From Vespa crabro (lineage: Eukaryota; Arthropoda; Insecta; Hymenoptera; Vespidae), in the NCBI RefSeq assembly GCF_910589235.1, contig NC_060964.1, positions 1,614,071 to 1,678,070 of the forward strand: 64,000 nt of DNA, written 5' to 3'. Numbering within the stretch: position 1 is the stretch's first letter; every line of letters starts with the position of its first letter. The notes under the pieces are model-generated. The model made no database searches. It saw only the letters and a list, made by a program, of their open reading frames with translations, and had not been told where the DNA came from. This document shows, in pieces, positions 50,609 to 63,162 of the stretch. The position numbers and the translations under genes are program-made.

Positions 50609-53600
50609 ATGTCACGATCCATAAGAGATTCTGACGAGGATGTAGAAATGAAAACAGGTTTGTATGATTTATTCTTTTTTTCTTCACCATGCGCAGAAAT
50701 ATACCGGGTCAACTTCGTGTAACGGTCGAAATCTATCGACAAAAATCTGTTACATTTTTATTCAAAACGTACTTGCCAATACTTCGTGTATTCTCAATTA
50801 AAAAATGATAGAAATATAAAGCTTCATTACATACTACATTAAACAATCGTTCTATCTATTAGTATTTATTAATTAATATTACGTCTAGTTATCAACGTGA
50901 GTGACGGTCATCCAGAAGACGTGACAATTTATCGTTTCAGAAAAATCAATCTAATTTCATTATTATTTCGATATATTTTTTTGTAATTTTTCGATTAAAT
51001 GATAAAGGTATTGTTTTTCTTTATATAGCGAAATTTTTCTTAATGCTTTACGACAGGTCGAAGGACCCGTACAGGATTTGGGCCTATCATAACCGATTCT
51101 CCAGTTCGTCGTAGTAGTAGAAACAAACAGTCTACAAAACAAAGTGGTTCTTCCCCAGATTTATCTATAACCGAAATTAGTGCACAAGGTTCTCGTACTT
51201 TTCGTACTCGTGCAGGCACAGCTGATTCTAATACTTTAGAAACTCAGAAGCGTTTGCGTTCTAGTAAAAATTCTGTGGATACAGAATTTGAGACATTATT
51301 AGAAACACAACCAAAGAAAATGACAAGGAGAAGCATAGCTACAGCAACTACTTTAAATACGCCAAAAGCTAATACTCGACCCAGGTATAAATCAATATGT
51401 ATATAAGATATAAATATAATAGATGTATTTATGCCTATGCATTCCTTTTTACAAATAGACGTATGACAAGAGCTGGATCAGAAACAATATCTACACCTAC
51501 AGGTAGAACAACTCGTAAAACACGAGCTAGTTCTATGGATCCTGAACCTACAATAGAAAAACCAGTTGAAAGACTTAAAACTGAAGTAATTAATACACCA
51601 ATAAGAGCAAAAAGAAGGGCATCAGTACTACCTTCTCAGTCGACTCTTATAGAAGAAGAAGAAAAGCATTTTCCTGTTGTAGAATTAGAAAAAATCTTAA
51701 TTGAAACTGACGAAAGTTAGTGTTTTTATTTCTATGTACATTTCTGTATTATTAATGATTATAATCATATTTTCTCATAATTACAGCATCTACCAATATA
51801 ATTTCAACCAATATAAAAACACCAAATAAAGAACTTGAATTATCAAAAAATAAATCTAATGAAAATAACAAGAGTACTGATAAAATGGAAGAAGAAAAGG
51901 ATTCTTGTTCTGGTAAGATTTATTAAAACCATATGTAAGGCAATCAAATGAAAGCAAGTAATATTTTTTATTTATCTTATAATTCTTATAATAATGCATG
52001 CTATATAATTATATAAAGAAATATCTTTTATAATTATTTATATTAATTTATAAAAAACGTAACTTGTTTTTATTTGACAATATTCTATATTTTATTAATA
52101 ATTATATTTAATTATTATTTTATTTAAATATTATTTTTTGCATTTTATTATTTATTTAACAACTTTCATAATACACATTTACATTCATAACAGTTAAAGG
52201 ACCGCTTGATGATTCTTCTGAAAGTAATCATATGGAAATTAGTGAAACTTTCGAAACAAAATTAAAATCATCATTTGATGAAAATAATACGCCAGAGAAA
52301 GATAAATATTCTGCTGCTAATATCAATGATGATATATTAACTAAAGAAGTCTCAACAGATTCGCCACATAGTTTTGAAGGTACATCGAAAGAATCGAGAT
52401 CACTAGATGAAAATATATTACATGTTTCTATAGAGGAAAAGGAAATGAATTCTAGCAATAAAGAAAATGAATGTTTGAATATAAGTAATTCAGTGTCTGA
52501 ACAAAATAAAATTGTACCTAACATAAAAAACTTACATCAAGAAATTTCTATCACTGTACTTGATATATCGATAAAAGAAGAAAAATATGTTGAAAACAAT
52601 GATAATATAAAACTAGATAATTCCTGCTTAATAAAATCTTCTTCTGTATCTTTATCAGATTGCAATAATATAATAAAAAGTAATAATAATGTAAATACAA
52701 ACGAAGACAACTGTTTAGAGGAAGAAAATAAATCTGTATCTATGCCAGATACAAAAGAAACTCCATCTAATGAAGAAGAACATAAAAATACTAGTACGAA
52801 TAGTACTACTGTAACCGAAAACTTAGATGAATTGAATACTGTGTCATATAAAGTGTTAGTAAATGAAGATGATTCTATACCAAAGGAACAGTCTAAAATA
52901 AATGATAGTACTAACAATCAAATACAAGATAAAATAGTTACTGAAGAAGAGAAAAATACAGAAATTGTTAATCAGAACATAAGTAATATAAAAGAAATAA
53001 ACAGTAATGATGAAATTAAAGATAAGGCAAATGTTTCTGTAAATCCAAAAGAAAAACTTATAGATATATCTACGAAAGAGGATAATTGCAGTAATGACGT
53101 AAATGCAACTGAAATACCAAATATTAACAATGATGAGAAAAAATGTAATCCAACTGCTGAAACGCTTTCTACATGTAAAGATTCAAATGCAATTCAGGAT
53201 AAAAATTCTTCTAATGACAATCAAGATAATATGTCTTCAACATTTGATTCATCTCTTCCTACTTTAGAATTTAGTGATGATTCAATTAAGGATTCTGCTA
53301 ATAATGCAAAACAAATCGAATTAGATTCAACTAAATGTTTAATAAACTTACAGTCTCCAAAACTTTCCACTTCTATCCCTGAGAAAATTGATTCTTCCAC
53401 TGTTGCAGAATCCCATGACATACCAGAAGCAGATTTACCTGATAAAGAAGAGGAATCCAAAGTACAATCATCGTCAAATACACCAGTGATGTCAAAAGCA
53501 AAATCAGTTACCGAACTTAATGTATCAAAATCAAAAAAGGAAAAAAAGAAGAATGATGTTCAAAATGCTGATGAAAGCGATAACATTTCAGATATAAGGA

Positions 53601-56600
53601 TGTTGTTTCAAGATATCTCTGCTGATGAATGGAAACTAAAAAATAAAAATATCAATATTGAAACTCGAAGTAATTCAATGCATTCGATATCTACAGCAAA
53701 ATTAGAAACTGACAGTGAAACAGAATGTGATCTTCTTTTAGTTGATAAAAAAGCATGGTTAGCTGCAGAAAAATTAAAAGCATCTAAAGATAAAGACAAA
53801 TTTGATTATGATTCTGATGATACGATTATATTAAAAAGCAAACTCGATTATCTAAACGATAAATTGAATAATACGAATAAAATAGAAATTAAATCTAAGG
53901 ATTCTGCACAAGACAATGATAATTCTGAAATAAAAGAGAATATGGAAAAATCTATTAACAGTTCTAAGTTGTCAACTAAGGAAACAAAAAATGAATTGGA
54001 TGAAGTAGAAAAAAGTCCAAATAAATTAAATGATAAAACAGATATTGATAAAAGTGAAACTGATGTGTCATCACAAAGTGCATCAAAAAAAGAAAAATCA
54101 CGAAAAAGTATATCCGTATGTAATGTTAGTAGAAGTGTACTAGTGAAATCATTAGATAAACAATTAGAAGAAGAAGAAGAGGTATCTCTGTCACAAAAAG
54201 TATTTGAAGATCAAGAAGCTAAAACCACAGTTGATGTTATAAATAAAGTAGAAGTAAATACATTAGAAACTAAACTTGAACGGCAGTCATTAGATAAAAA
54301 GCAAAAGAAAAATCGTTCTTTAAATAGTTCTTTAAATAAAAGTGATAAATCAAAGCAAAAATCTAATAAACGTAATAGACTGAACATTTCTTCAAGTGAG
54401 GAAGAAGATGATAATCCTGTTAATTCAGAAAAAAATGAAAATAAACGTGATAAATTAACAAAAAGCAATGGAAAGAAAAGATATAATAAAAATTACTCTA
54501 CAATGGTACATATTGGTTCAGATTCAGATACCTGCGATGAAAGTATTGATTCAAGTAACAGTGGTATAAGAAACAAAACTCCCAGAATTCCTCGTTTCTT
54601 ATTTAAACATAAGGACGATGAAGAAGAAAATGAAGAACATAAAGAAAGTGGTGACGAATCTAATGAAGATAAATTTTCAGACAGAAGTATAGATTCTGAT
54701 ATTAATGCAGAATATAATCTTGATGGTAAAACTATTGGGAAATTCTCAGATGACGATATACCGGGAGATGAATGTAGAGCATCGGAATCTGAATTTTCAG
54801 ATCCCGATGATAATGGTTCAGATCTAGCAGACTTTGTCGTTGATGATGACGAAATTGAAGAAGGTGAAGAAGAAGATGAAGTGGAGGACGAAGAGGAGGA
54901 TGAAGATGAAGATGAAGAGCAGGAGGAGGAAAAGGAAAATCAAGAAATAGAAAATGAAGAAGATAAGAAACTAATTGAAAATAAAAATGAAAAGAAAGAA
55001 ATAGAGGGTACAGAGGATACAGTAAAGTCATGTGAAGAAAAGATTAAGGTTATAGACAGTGAGGAAATAAATAAAGAATCACAAAATAAATCTATAAATG
55101 TGTTTGATGTAAAAAGTGACAAGAAAAAGAATCCAAAACAAAAAGTAAGTACAGAGATAAATTTTTCAGAATCAGATGAAGATGAAATTATATCTGAAAG
55201 CAAGGTTGACACCATATCAGAGTTAGATTCTAATACTTCAGGGAAGAAATCAAAAAAGAAACCAAAATTAAATGAGAATAATGAGACTATAGATGAAACT
55301 TCAAAGCAATTAAATGAATCTGAGATGATATTCACAAAAAAAGTTAAAGGAACAAATATTTCATTGACATGTAGTACTCCTAAAACTGATGTCGTACAAC
55401 AGCAGCAATTTAATAAACAGAATATTTCTTCTAATGAAGAACAAGAAAATGTACGTTTAAAGGATTTATCATCGGATAATTATGATACAAGTAAGTCGAC
55501 TATAACTAATTCAAAAAAGAAACGTTCTATAGAAAATAACATTTCTACTGATTTATTAGAATTACTTAAAGATGCAAATCTTCCTAAGACTTTATTATCC
55601 AAGAAGGCCTATTTAAATAAAACAATATCGCCATGCAGCGAAACGCCTACAACAAAATATTTAAAGAAACAGAAATTAAATGATAGCGCGCCAAATATTA
55701 AATTTGAAAAAAATAAAAATGCCTCAGAAAAAATTGATTTCATAGATGATGATAAAGATAATGAACAAAGTGAAAATAAAACTATTCCTGGAGAAACTAC
55801 TGAACTGTTAGAATTAAACTCGTCTGCATCAATTAAGAGAAAAAGATCTGCAGAAATTAGTGATTTAAACGATAAGACAGAATTGAGAAATAAGAAAAAT
55901 AAAATGAGTTCCAAAGTGGATATACATACTGGATTTGATAATGAAAAAGAAAATTCAGAAAATGTATTTAAAGTTAATGATGAAAAAAAGAAGAGGAAGA
56001 AGAAAAACAAAAAGAATAAAACTTCTAAGGAATTGGATAAAATAAATGTAGCAACTACAATAGAAAAGAAAAATATAGAGAAAGCTGTAAAAATGGAAGT
56101 CATAACTAGTAATGAAAGTAAAAAAAATAAGAAAAGGAATAAAAATAAGGGAGAAGACGTAGAAAATAAAGATAAAAGTAATGAGAAGTTTATGAATATA
56201 ATGAAAAGTGATAAAAAATCTGTGGAAATAGAAAACATTCCAAATAAAAAGAAGAAGAAGATTACGTCAGTACTTCCGACATTGCAAGTAAAGGAGCAAT
56301 TAAAAAAATCACAACGGAAAAATATTTTGAAAAGTTCAACGACGTCGTTCGATGCGAAGATGTCGAATGAGACGTCTCAAAAAAATATCGAATTCTTTAA
56401 ATCAAAATATGAAGCTTCAGAAGCTGCCAAACGTGCTGGTGAAAGTATAAAGGCTAACAGAGATATGGAAAAAAAGCAAAGAAAGCAATTGGAAAAAATA
56501 CAAGAGAAAGATATTAAAGTAAAAAAATCAGATCAAATAATGATAAAAGCTTATACGCGAGGAATTAAACGACTTTCTCCTGATGTTATAGAAAATCTTT

Positions 56601-56944
56601 CTGATGTACCAATGAATCCTTTTAAAAAGACAAAATTATTTAAAAATTCTATGCAACAAACGGTAAGATCGCTGCCTACGCCCATGACGAAAAATGGATT
56701 TACAGAATGTCGTATTGCAAAAACAAAGAAAAATTATAATCCCTCAAATTCTGGTGGTACGACAGAATTTAATGTTGTTAATTTAGAAAAAGAAAAGAAA
56801 CAATCAAAAAAGACTTCTACTGTAGTTTCTTTTAGAAACAAGATGTTAAGTAGGAATTCACGATATCCAGTTACTTCCTATATAATGTACCTTCAAAAGC
56901 AAAAAGTATCTAACAAAGATCAGTGTTTTGCCAAACAATTTTAA
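50609..56944 (+). CDS. Very large disordered, charged nuclear-type protein (slender-lobes-like?)
   Basis: Five exons in consistent phase: 50609-50657, 51057-51384, 51459-51715, 51787-51912, 52194-56944; 1836 aa. No catalytic domain is recognised. The N-terminal 200 residues carry repeated basic Ser/Thr patches (RRSSRNK, RLRSSKN, TPTGRTTRKTR, TPIRAKRRAS), typical of nuclear proteins and CDK-type sites. The middle is Asn/Ser/Lys/Glu-rich low complexity. Near residues 880-920 there is a nearly pure Asp/Glu block. The C-terminal third alternates Lys-rich nuclear-localisation-like runs with a helical charged part (EASEAAKRAGESIKANRD) and ends with SRYPVTSYIMYLQKQK. Its architecture is reminiscent of Drosophila nucleolar Slender lobes; this is a guess from overall character and position of the conserved C-terminus. 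ATG TCA CGA follows AAA, a fair start context. Confidence 0.82.
54846..54960 (+). repeat. GAA/GAT-rich low-complexity acidic coding tract
   Basis: In-frame run of Asp and Glu codons within the large exon, encoding more than 30 nearly consecutive acidic residues. Such tracts occur in nucleolar and histone-binding proteins. Confidence 0.85.
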
Positions 56945-58139
56945 AATTAATATTTTAATTAATGATTTAAAATATAATAATTTCCATTTTGCAACTTTTT
57001 ACGTTTTCTAATAACGGTTATTGCTTGTAATGTGGATAGTAATAATAATATGGTATAAATCTTGTTATATATGCTAAACGTGTGTTCCAGCGTATTTTAT
57101 TAAGTGATAATAATATGTTATAGAAATCAACATTGTTACATGTCAATGCATCAGTTTATTCGTTTTATCGCAGTTTCGCTGTGCGAAAAATATCCTGAAA
57201 TATAATGCCGAATGAATTATCAATTTGTTTCTCCTTTTATTTTGTTTATTCCCAAACATGGCGTATATATTTAAAATAGTGTATTATATCATAATAATTA
57301 CAGTATTAAATGTAACTAAAAATAAAAAAAAGAGAACATTGTTTTATTATTGTTCTTTTATCGTAATAAACAAATAATTATTAAAGATAAATAATTGTAT
57401 ATATTTTAAAAATTTGTCATTTATCCTGTTCGATTAGTAGCCTATTTTCATAGTTTTTTAATAGTATAGAAACTAGAAGATTAATGAAAGTGATTGGTGG
57501 CTGTATTACGATCTTTGCATATTTTCTGTATTCTGATTGGTGAGCTTTTCGATATTTACGTCTTCCGAAGAAATTATTGGTCGAATAACTTTAAGCGCCA
57601 TAATCGTGAGAAATGAATAAAGCAATACTAAAAGAATGAAAGCTAAAATGATAGAGGGAGCTATATGATCTTTCTACCAATCAAAATGAATGATCATTGT
57701 TGTGGGATATTTTGAAATGAAATAATAACCGTTTGCCGCTACAGTTAGAACACGATTTACGAAGGAAGAAGTAATATTAACGACGCTTTTTCTCTTCAAA
57801 CCTGTCTAAACTTAGTAAATTGTACACAATACGTTATTAGTTTGGTTCTGTGAAGAGAGATATGAAGTAAAAGTAAATATTCTATTTAATAAAGATAATT
57901 ATTTAGTTGTTGCTTAAATATTTTGAATTTCTGAAACTAAAAATTTATATTATAAAAGTATGTTGACACCTTGCTTTTTCATTTGTGCGTTTTTCTATTA
58001 TTTTAAATGTACTTAGGTCTATTAATTTATTAAATTAATTCTATACGTTCACTTATATTCTTTATGTCAAGAGGAATTAAAATGCCAAATAAAAAAAAAA
58101 TAATATATATATTATTAACATAACATTTTATTTTTGTAG
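56945..58139. promoter_or_regulatory. 3' UTR of the preceding gene and kinesin promoter region
   Basis: Four CCAAT boxes: ATTGG at 57493-57497, 57536-57540 and 57576-57580, and CCAAT at 57677-57681. A TTTTTGTAG acceptor directly precedes the kinesin start codon, so a non-coding first exon should lie around 57700-57880. Up to about 57400 is AT-rich probable 3' UTR. Confidence 0.55.
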
Positions 58140-61100
58140 ATGAGCAATACATTAGATTCTATACGACCGTCAGATAAAAATCACACTCGTGAAGAAATGT
58201 CATATTTGTTTGGCAGAGATCCTAGTATTTTATCTTATGGACAGAGACCTTGTCCATCTCAAGAAACAAAGAAAAATTTACTTTCTGCATACGAAATTGA
58301 ATTTGACTCAGCAGAGAACATAGCATCCTTGCTTTCTGATACACAGTCCTTAAAAACAATTAAAGTATACTTACGTTTAAAGCCATTTCCAAGAAAAATC
58401 AAGTTATTACCAGAACAAGAAGAAGCTTATAAAGTTATCAATTCCACTACTTTGGCTACAAAGTTGCCATGTCTAGAGAATAACAATAGTTTTGCAAGAT
58501 CTAAAAATAGTGAGATCACATCTAGATCATATACCTTCACTCAAACATTTGGACCAGAGATAACGCAATTAGAATTATTTGATCAAGCAATAAAGCAACA
58601 GATGTTTGATTTTTTAGCTGGACAAAGTTGTAATGTGATGACTTATGGTATGGACTATATATTCAAATTTATTATTTAGATTTTTTGCATATATTTTATA
58701 TGGTAATATTTCTACAGGTACTACAAACTCTGGAAAGTCATATACGTTGCAAGGAACTATCACATCACCTGGTATCATACCACGCGCTTTAGAATTTGTT
58801 TTTTCTATTATCACTCCAAAACCTATACCTTCATATAAGCCTGTACATCATTGCGATGCAATTTTTCTTAATTCTCTTGAACGAGCTCAAGAGTTAGAAG
58901 CTAAAACTAAATTATTAAGTTTCAGTTCAGTAGATAGAACTCAATATATAAATACTTACAAGCAAATGCAAACGATATTACAAGAAGAATCACCATTAAG
59001 ACCTAGCGAATGCAGCGATGCTCATTATTCAGTGTGGGTATCCTTTGCAGAAATATATAATGAAACTATATATGATCTTTTGAGTATTGATTGTCAAAAA
59101 AAAAAAGTGCCTCTAAAATTAGCAACCGATAATCGAGGAAGAGCTTTTATCAAAGGTTTGAATACTGTTTATGTTAATTCTGGGGCAGAGGCATATCAAG
59201 TTTTAATGGCTGGCCAATATAATTTAAAAGTAGCAGCAACAGCTTTAAATGCAAGAAGTTCAAGATCTCATTGCATATTTACTATTAAACTATTGAAGTA
59301 TTATTCTGAGAATCTAACAGATTCGGTGGATATAAGCACGTATGTATTTTTATATCTTATTTAATTTTTTAATACAAAGAATTCATTATGATTTCTTTGA
59401 ACAGATTTTCCTTTTGTGATTTGGCTGGTTCCGAACGTTTAAAGAAAACATTGAATATTGGCGATAGATTAAAGGAAGCACAAAATATTAACACAAGTTT
59501 ATTAGTCTTAGGGAAGTGTTTAAAGTCAATTTACGAAGGTCAATTATCAAAACTAAAATCTGAACCTATCATTGGACCTTTCAGGGAATCAAAATTAACA
59601 AGATTATTTCAAAGGGCATTATCTGGCAGAGAACAAATTGCTTTAATTGTTAATGTTAATCCTTTACCAAATCTTTATATAGAAACACAAAATGTATTGA
59701 ATTTTGCAGCAATTGCAAAAAAGATAATCATAGAATCAAAAGTAAAAGAACAGAGAAAGGCAAATTCGAGGTTTTCAAAAATAGTTCAAAAAAGTATACA
59801 AAGTGTGACAAATTGGGATGATACAGTTTTGGAAAGTGCAGGTGACAAAATAATACATATTAATAGCTAAAGAATTTTCATTTTTAATACATATTGAATA
59901 TTTAATAGATTCGCTAAATACAGATACGGAGACAGATATATTGAAGTTTTCTTCTGAAGAAGAATATGAACATTTATTAATAGAAAATAAAGTATTAAGA
60001 AAAGAGATTACGGATTTGAAAAATATGGCTTTGACTCGTGACTTCGAAATTCGTCAAGAAATGGTAGATACTTATACTACCATCATAAAGAAGCTTGAGA
60101 ATGATTGGAAGTATGTATTTATGAATTGATAATATTATATCTTTTTTATATCAATATTGTGTATATTATTATATGTATTTCTATAATTATAATGTGTAGG
60201 GCTCGTATAAGAGATGTTGAAGAACAACAAGAAGATACTTTGCAATGGTCTATCAAACAAGTTGAAGAATACTATAAACAAAAAATGGCACAGTTAAGTA
60301 GTAGAAAAAGGCACCGATCTTGTTTATCCAACGAAGATGATATTGCTGATCAAACTAATGCATTTGAATCTGAAATTTCTCACTTAACTTCTAAAGTAGT
60401 GTCTATGAAAGATACTATTCAGGAATTAAAAAAAAGTAATCAAGTTTTGAGTATAGAAAAAAATAAAGTTGAATTTGAATTGAGCTTGACAAAGGATGAT
60501 TTAAAGCATGCGAAATGTTTATTGGATGCTGCTCAGAAAGATCTTTCTAATGGCGAGGAAACGGAATATTATATAGAAGAGATTAAGTCGCAATTATCTT
60601 CTAAGGAAGAACATATCAAGGTATTTAATTTGTATAAAATGTTATAGAAATAAATTTGTTATTTACAATATGTTTTAGAAACTTAAAGAATTTTTGAATG
60701 AAGCAAAAGAAGAATATATTACTATCACAAATGATGCACGAAAAAAAGAAATTCAAATAAAAGAACAAGAGGAACTAATGGTAGAATATGAAGACAAGAT
60801 AGACGAGTTGCAAGAACAATTCGATCGAGCTAATTATTGTCTTGCAGAGCAAACTAAAACTATAGAAATATTAGAGGATAATAACCAGTCAATGGCGGAT
60901 AAAATATTTGAATTGGAAAATAAGTTGAAATTAATGAATGAAAAGTATGAGGTTACTTCTTGCAAGCAGGAAGTATGTATAACTATAATAATATAAGTAT
61001 ATAAGTAATTTTCTTTTTTCTTTTAAAAATATGTGTTATTATTTTAATATCTTCTGTTCTTTTTTTTCTTTTTTTTTTTTTTTTTATGAAGATATCAGAA

Positions 61101-63074
61101 AAATCAGAAAATTATGTAACAAGTGATTCTTGTGAGGATGTAATTATAAAAACAGAATTAATTTCGGAAGATGAAATGCAATCAGAAGGAAAATTAAATA
61201 ATTTGGATACAAAAAAAGAGATTTCTGAAGAAAAAATAATCCTTGGTATGTGATTATTTAATTAATATAGTTAATTTTTTTTTTTTTTTCATTTTTTTTT
61301 CCTTTTTTTCTTTTCTTTTTTTTTTTAAAGGATAAATTACGATTAACTTTGTAGAATCAGAGGAAAAAATAATAAAAACACGATACGAAGAGTCAACATC
61401 GAAAGAAGATAAAAGCTGTCAAACCATTACATTAGTTACACAAGAAGTAATCATGCAAACTAGTATTTTAGAAAATTTTTCAAAAGAGATATCTGTTCAA
61501 ACGAATGATGATATAAATTACGAAGAAAGGGAGAAAAAATATAAAGAACTGAAGGCTAAATGTAACGAAGTAGAAGCAGAGTACAAAGAGGCACATGTAG
61601 TATGTGATTTATATAATATGCAAATACTAAGGCACACAAATGATATTTTTTTAATATCATCCAAAGTGATTTATTATTATTATTTTGTTTTTCTTTTTCA
61701 AGAAATTAGATGATGATCTTAAAATTATAAAGGAACTACAAGAAAAGATTACTGAACTGGATATAAATTTAGATACAAAACAAAAAGAAAAACATGATCT
61801 AGAAATGTTGATGGAAGAAAATAAAAAACAACAGCAGGCGTTGCAGGATAAGTTAGAAGAATTTAATCAAAAGGAAAAGGATAAGGACAATGAGATTACA
61901 GCTATTCAAAAAGGTTTGTTCTTCTGTTGATATTAAAATGTAATATATTATATTATTTTTAATATATAATCATTAATACATTAACAGAACTGAAACAAAT
62001 GATACAAGCGAAGGATGCTGAAGAAAAATCAGCTCTTTCTATGGAAAAAGAACTTAAAGAGACACTGCGAGCTTTGGCCGATACCAAGAAAATTCTGTCT
62101 TGTAAGGAACAACAAGTGAACAATTTAGAAACACGTTTGATAACTTTAGAACAAACTACGAAGTTTTTGGAACTTATTCAAAAAGATAAAGAGGAACAGC
62201 AAGAAGAAAGGGAAAAACTAAGAAATATCAATGACATATTAAAAGAAGATCTTGCCACTAAAGAACGTGAGATGGAAGAATTTAAAAAGAACAGAAATGA
62301 AACCTTAAATAAATATGATAATTTGATAAAGTCTTTGCAAGAGGATGTAGACAGACAGAAACGTGAGGTTCGTATTTCTTTTCGTATTTAAAGAAGTATT
62401 AGTATTTTTAAAAAATCTTATAGAGAATGACATATTTTACAGGTCATGAGATACCAAGAATTATTTTGTAGGCAAACTACACCAACCCCAAGTAAGGAAG
62501 AATGTAAAAAATTGCGAAGTCAAGTTGAATACTTACAAGAAAGAGTATGTGTAAATATATGTGTGCATTTTACGATAAAGAAACGACAATTATTATTACG
62601 TTTAATTTCTTTATGTCTTTTTTTTTCAAGTTAAAAAATTACGAAACATCACAGAAGTCGAAAGGAAATGAAAATAATGTTGAAAATGAAGTGGTATCTA
62701 TTGAACGTTCTATAAAGAAAAAAGGTAGAAAGAAGGAAGCTCAATTATTAGTCCAACCTGAAATCATTGATCTATCAGGTTCAGAATCTAAGTGAGTATA
62801 TTGAATATTTAATAACTCTGAAACATGATACGTTGTTACATTACACGTTGTTTATCATTCTTTAATAGGCGCGATTTAAAGCTTGAACCTCCAGGTAGTG
62901 AGCAAACAGAGAGAAAAAGAACAACTCGCAAAAAGAAATTATTCATAGCGAATGACGAATCTTTGCAAGATATTGATCCTGTTGAAATTGTAAGTAAAAT
63001 CTTTACGTTTAGTTGTGAATTTATTAACTTTTTTTTTATTGTTATCGTTACAATATTTGGCAAATATTTATTTA

Positions 63075-63105
<31 letters not shown>

Positions 63106-63162
63106 TTTTAGGAATCTACTCCATCAATACCACTTCGTAGTTTAAGAAGTAGAAGAAAGTAA
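58140..63162 (+). CDS. KIF20: Kinesin-6 family motor protein, KIF20 (MKLP2) type
   Basis: Plus-end microtubule motor; family members act at the spindle midzone in anaphase and cytokinesis with the chromosomal passenger complex. Fourteen coding exons: 58140-58647, 58718-59339, 59405-59841, 59909-60110, 60200-60620, 60679-60972, 61092-61245, 61355-61599, 61703-61913, 61988-62367, 62443-62544, 62631-62791, 62869-62989, 63112-63162; all phases agree, 1302 aa. The exon-8 end is ambiguous by 3 bases (61596 or 61599). Motor about residues 55-525: P-loop GTTNSGKS at 170-177, then a long insert near 205-270 typical of kinesin-6, switch I NARSSRSH near 347, switch II DLAGSE near 382, FRESKLTRLFQ. Coiled coil follows to about 1190. 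The tail is basic (RTTRKKKLF, LRSLRSRRK). The ATP-site residues are intact. Confidence 0.92.

Noticed and set aside
52228..56238. Several long minus-strand ORFs inside the 4.75 kb exon
   Set aside because: Antisense shadows, Ser/Phe/Leu-rich because the sense strand is AAA/GAA-rich; sense frame is continuous and spliced in phase.
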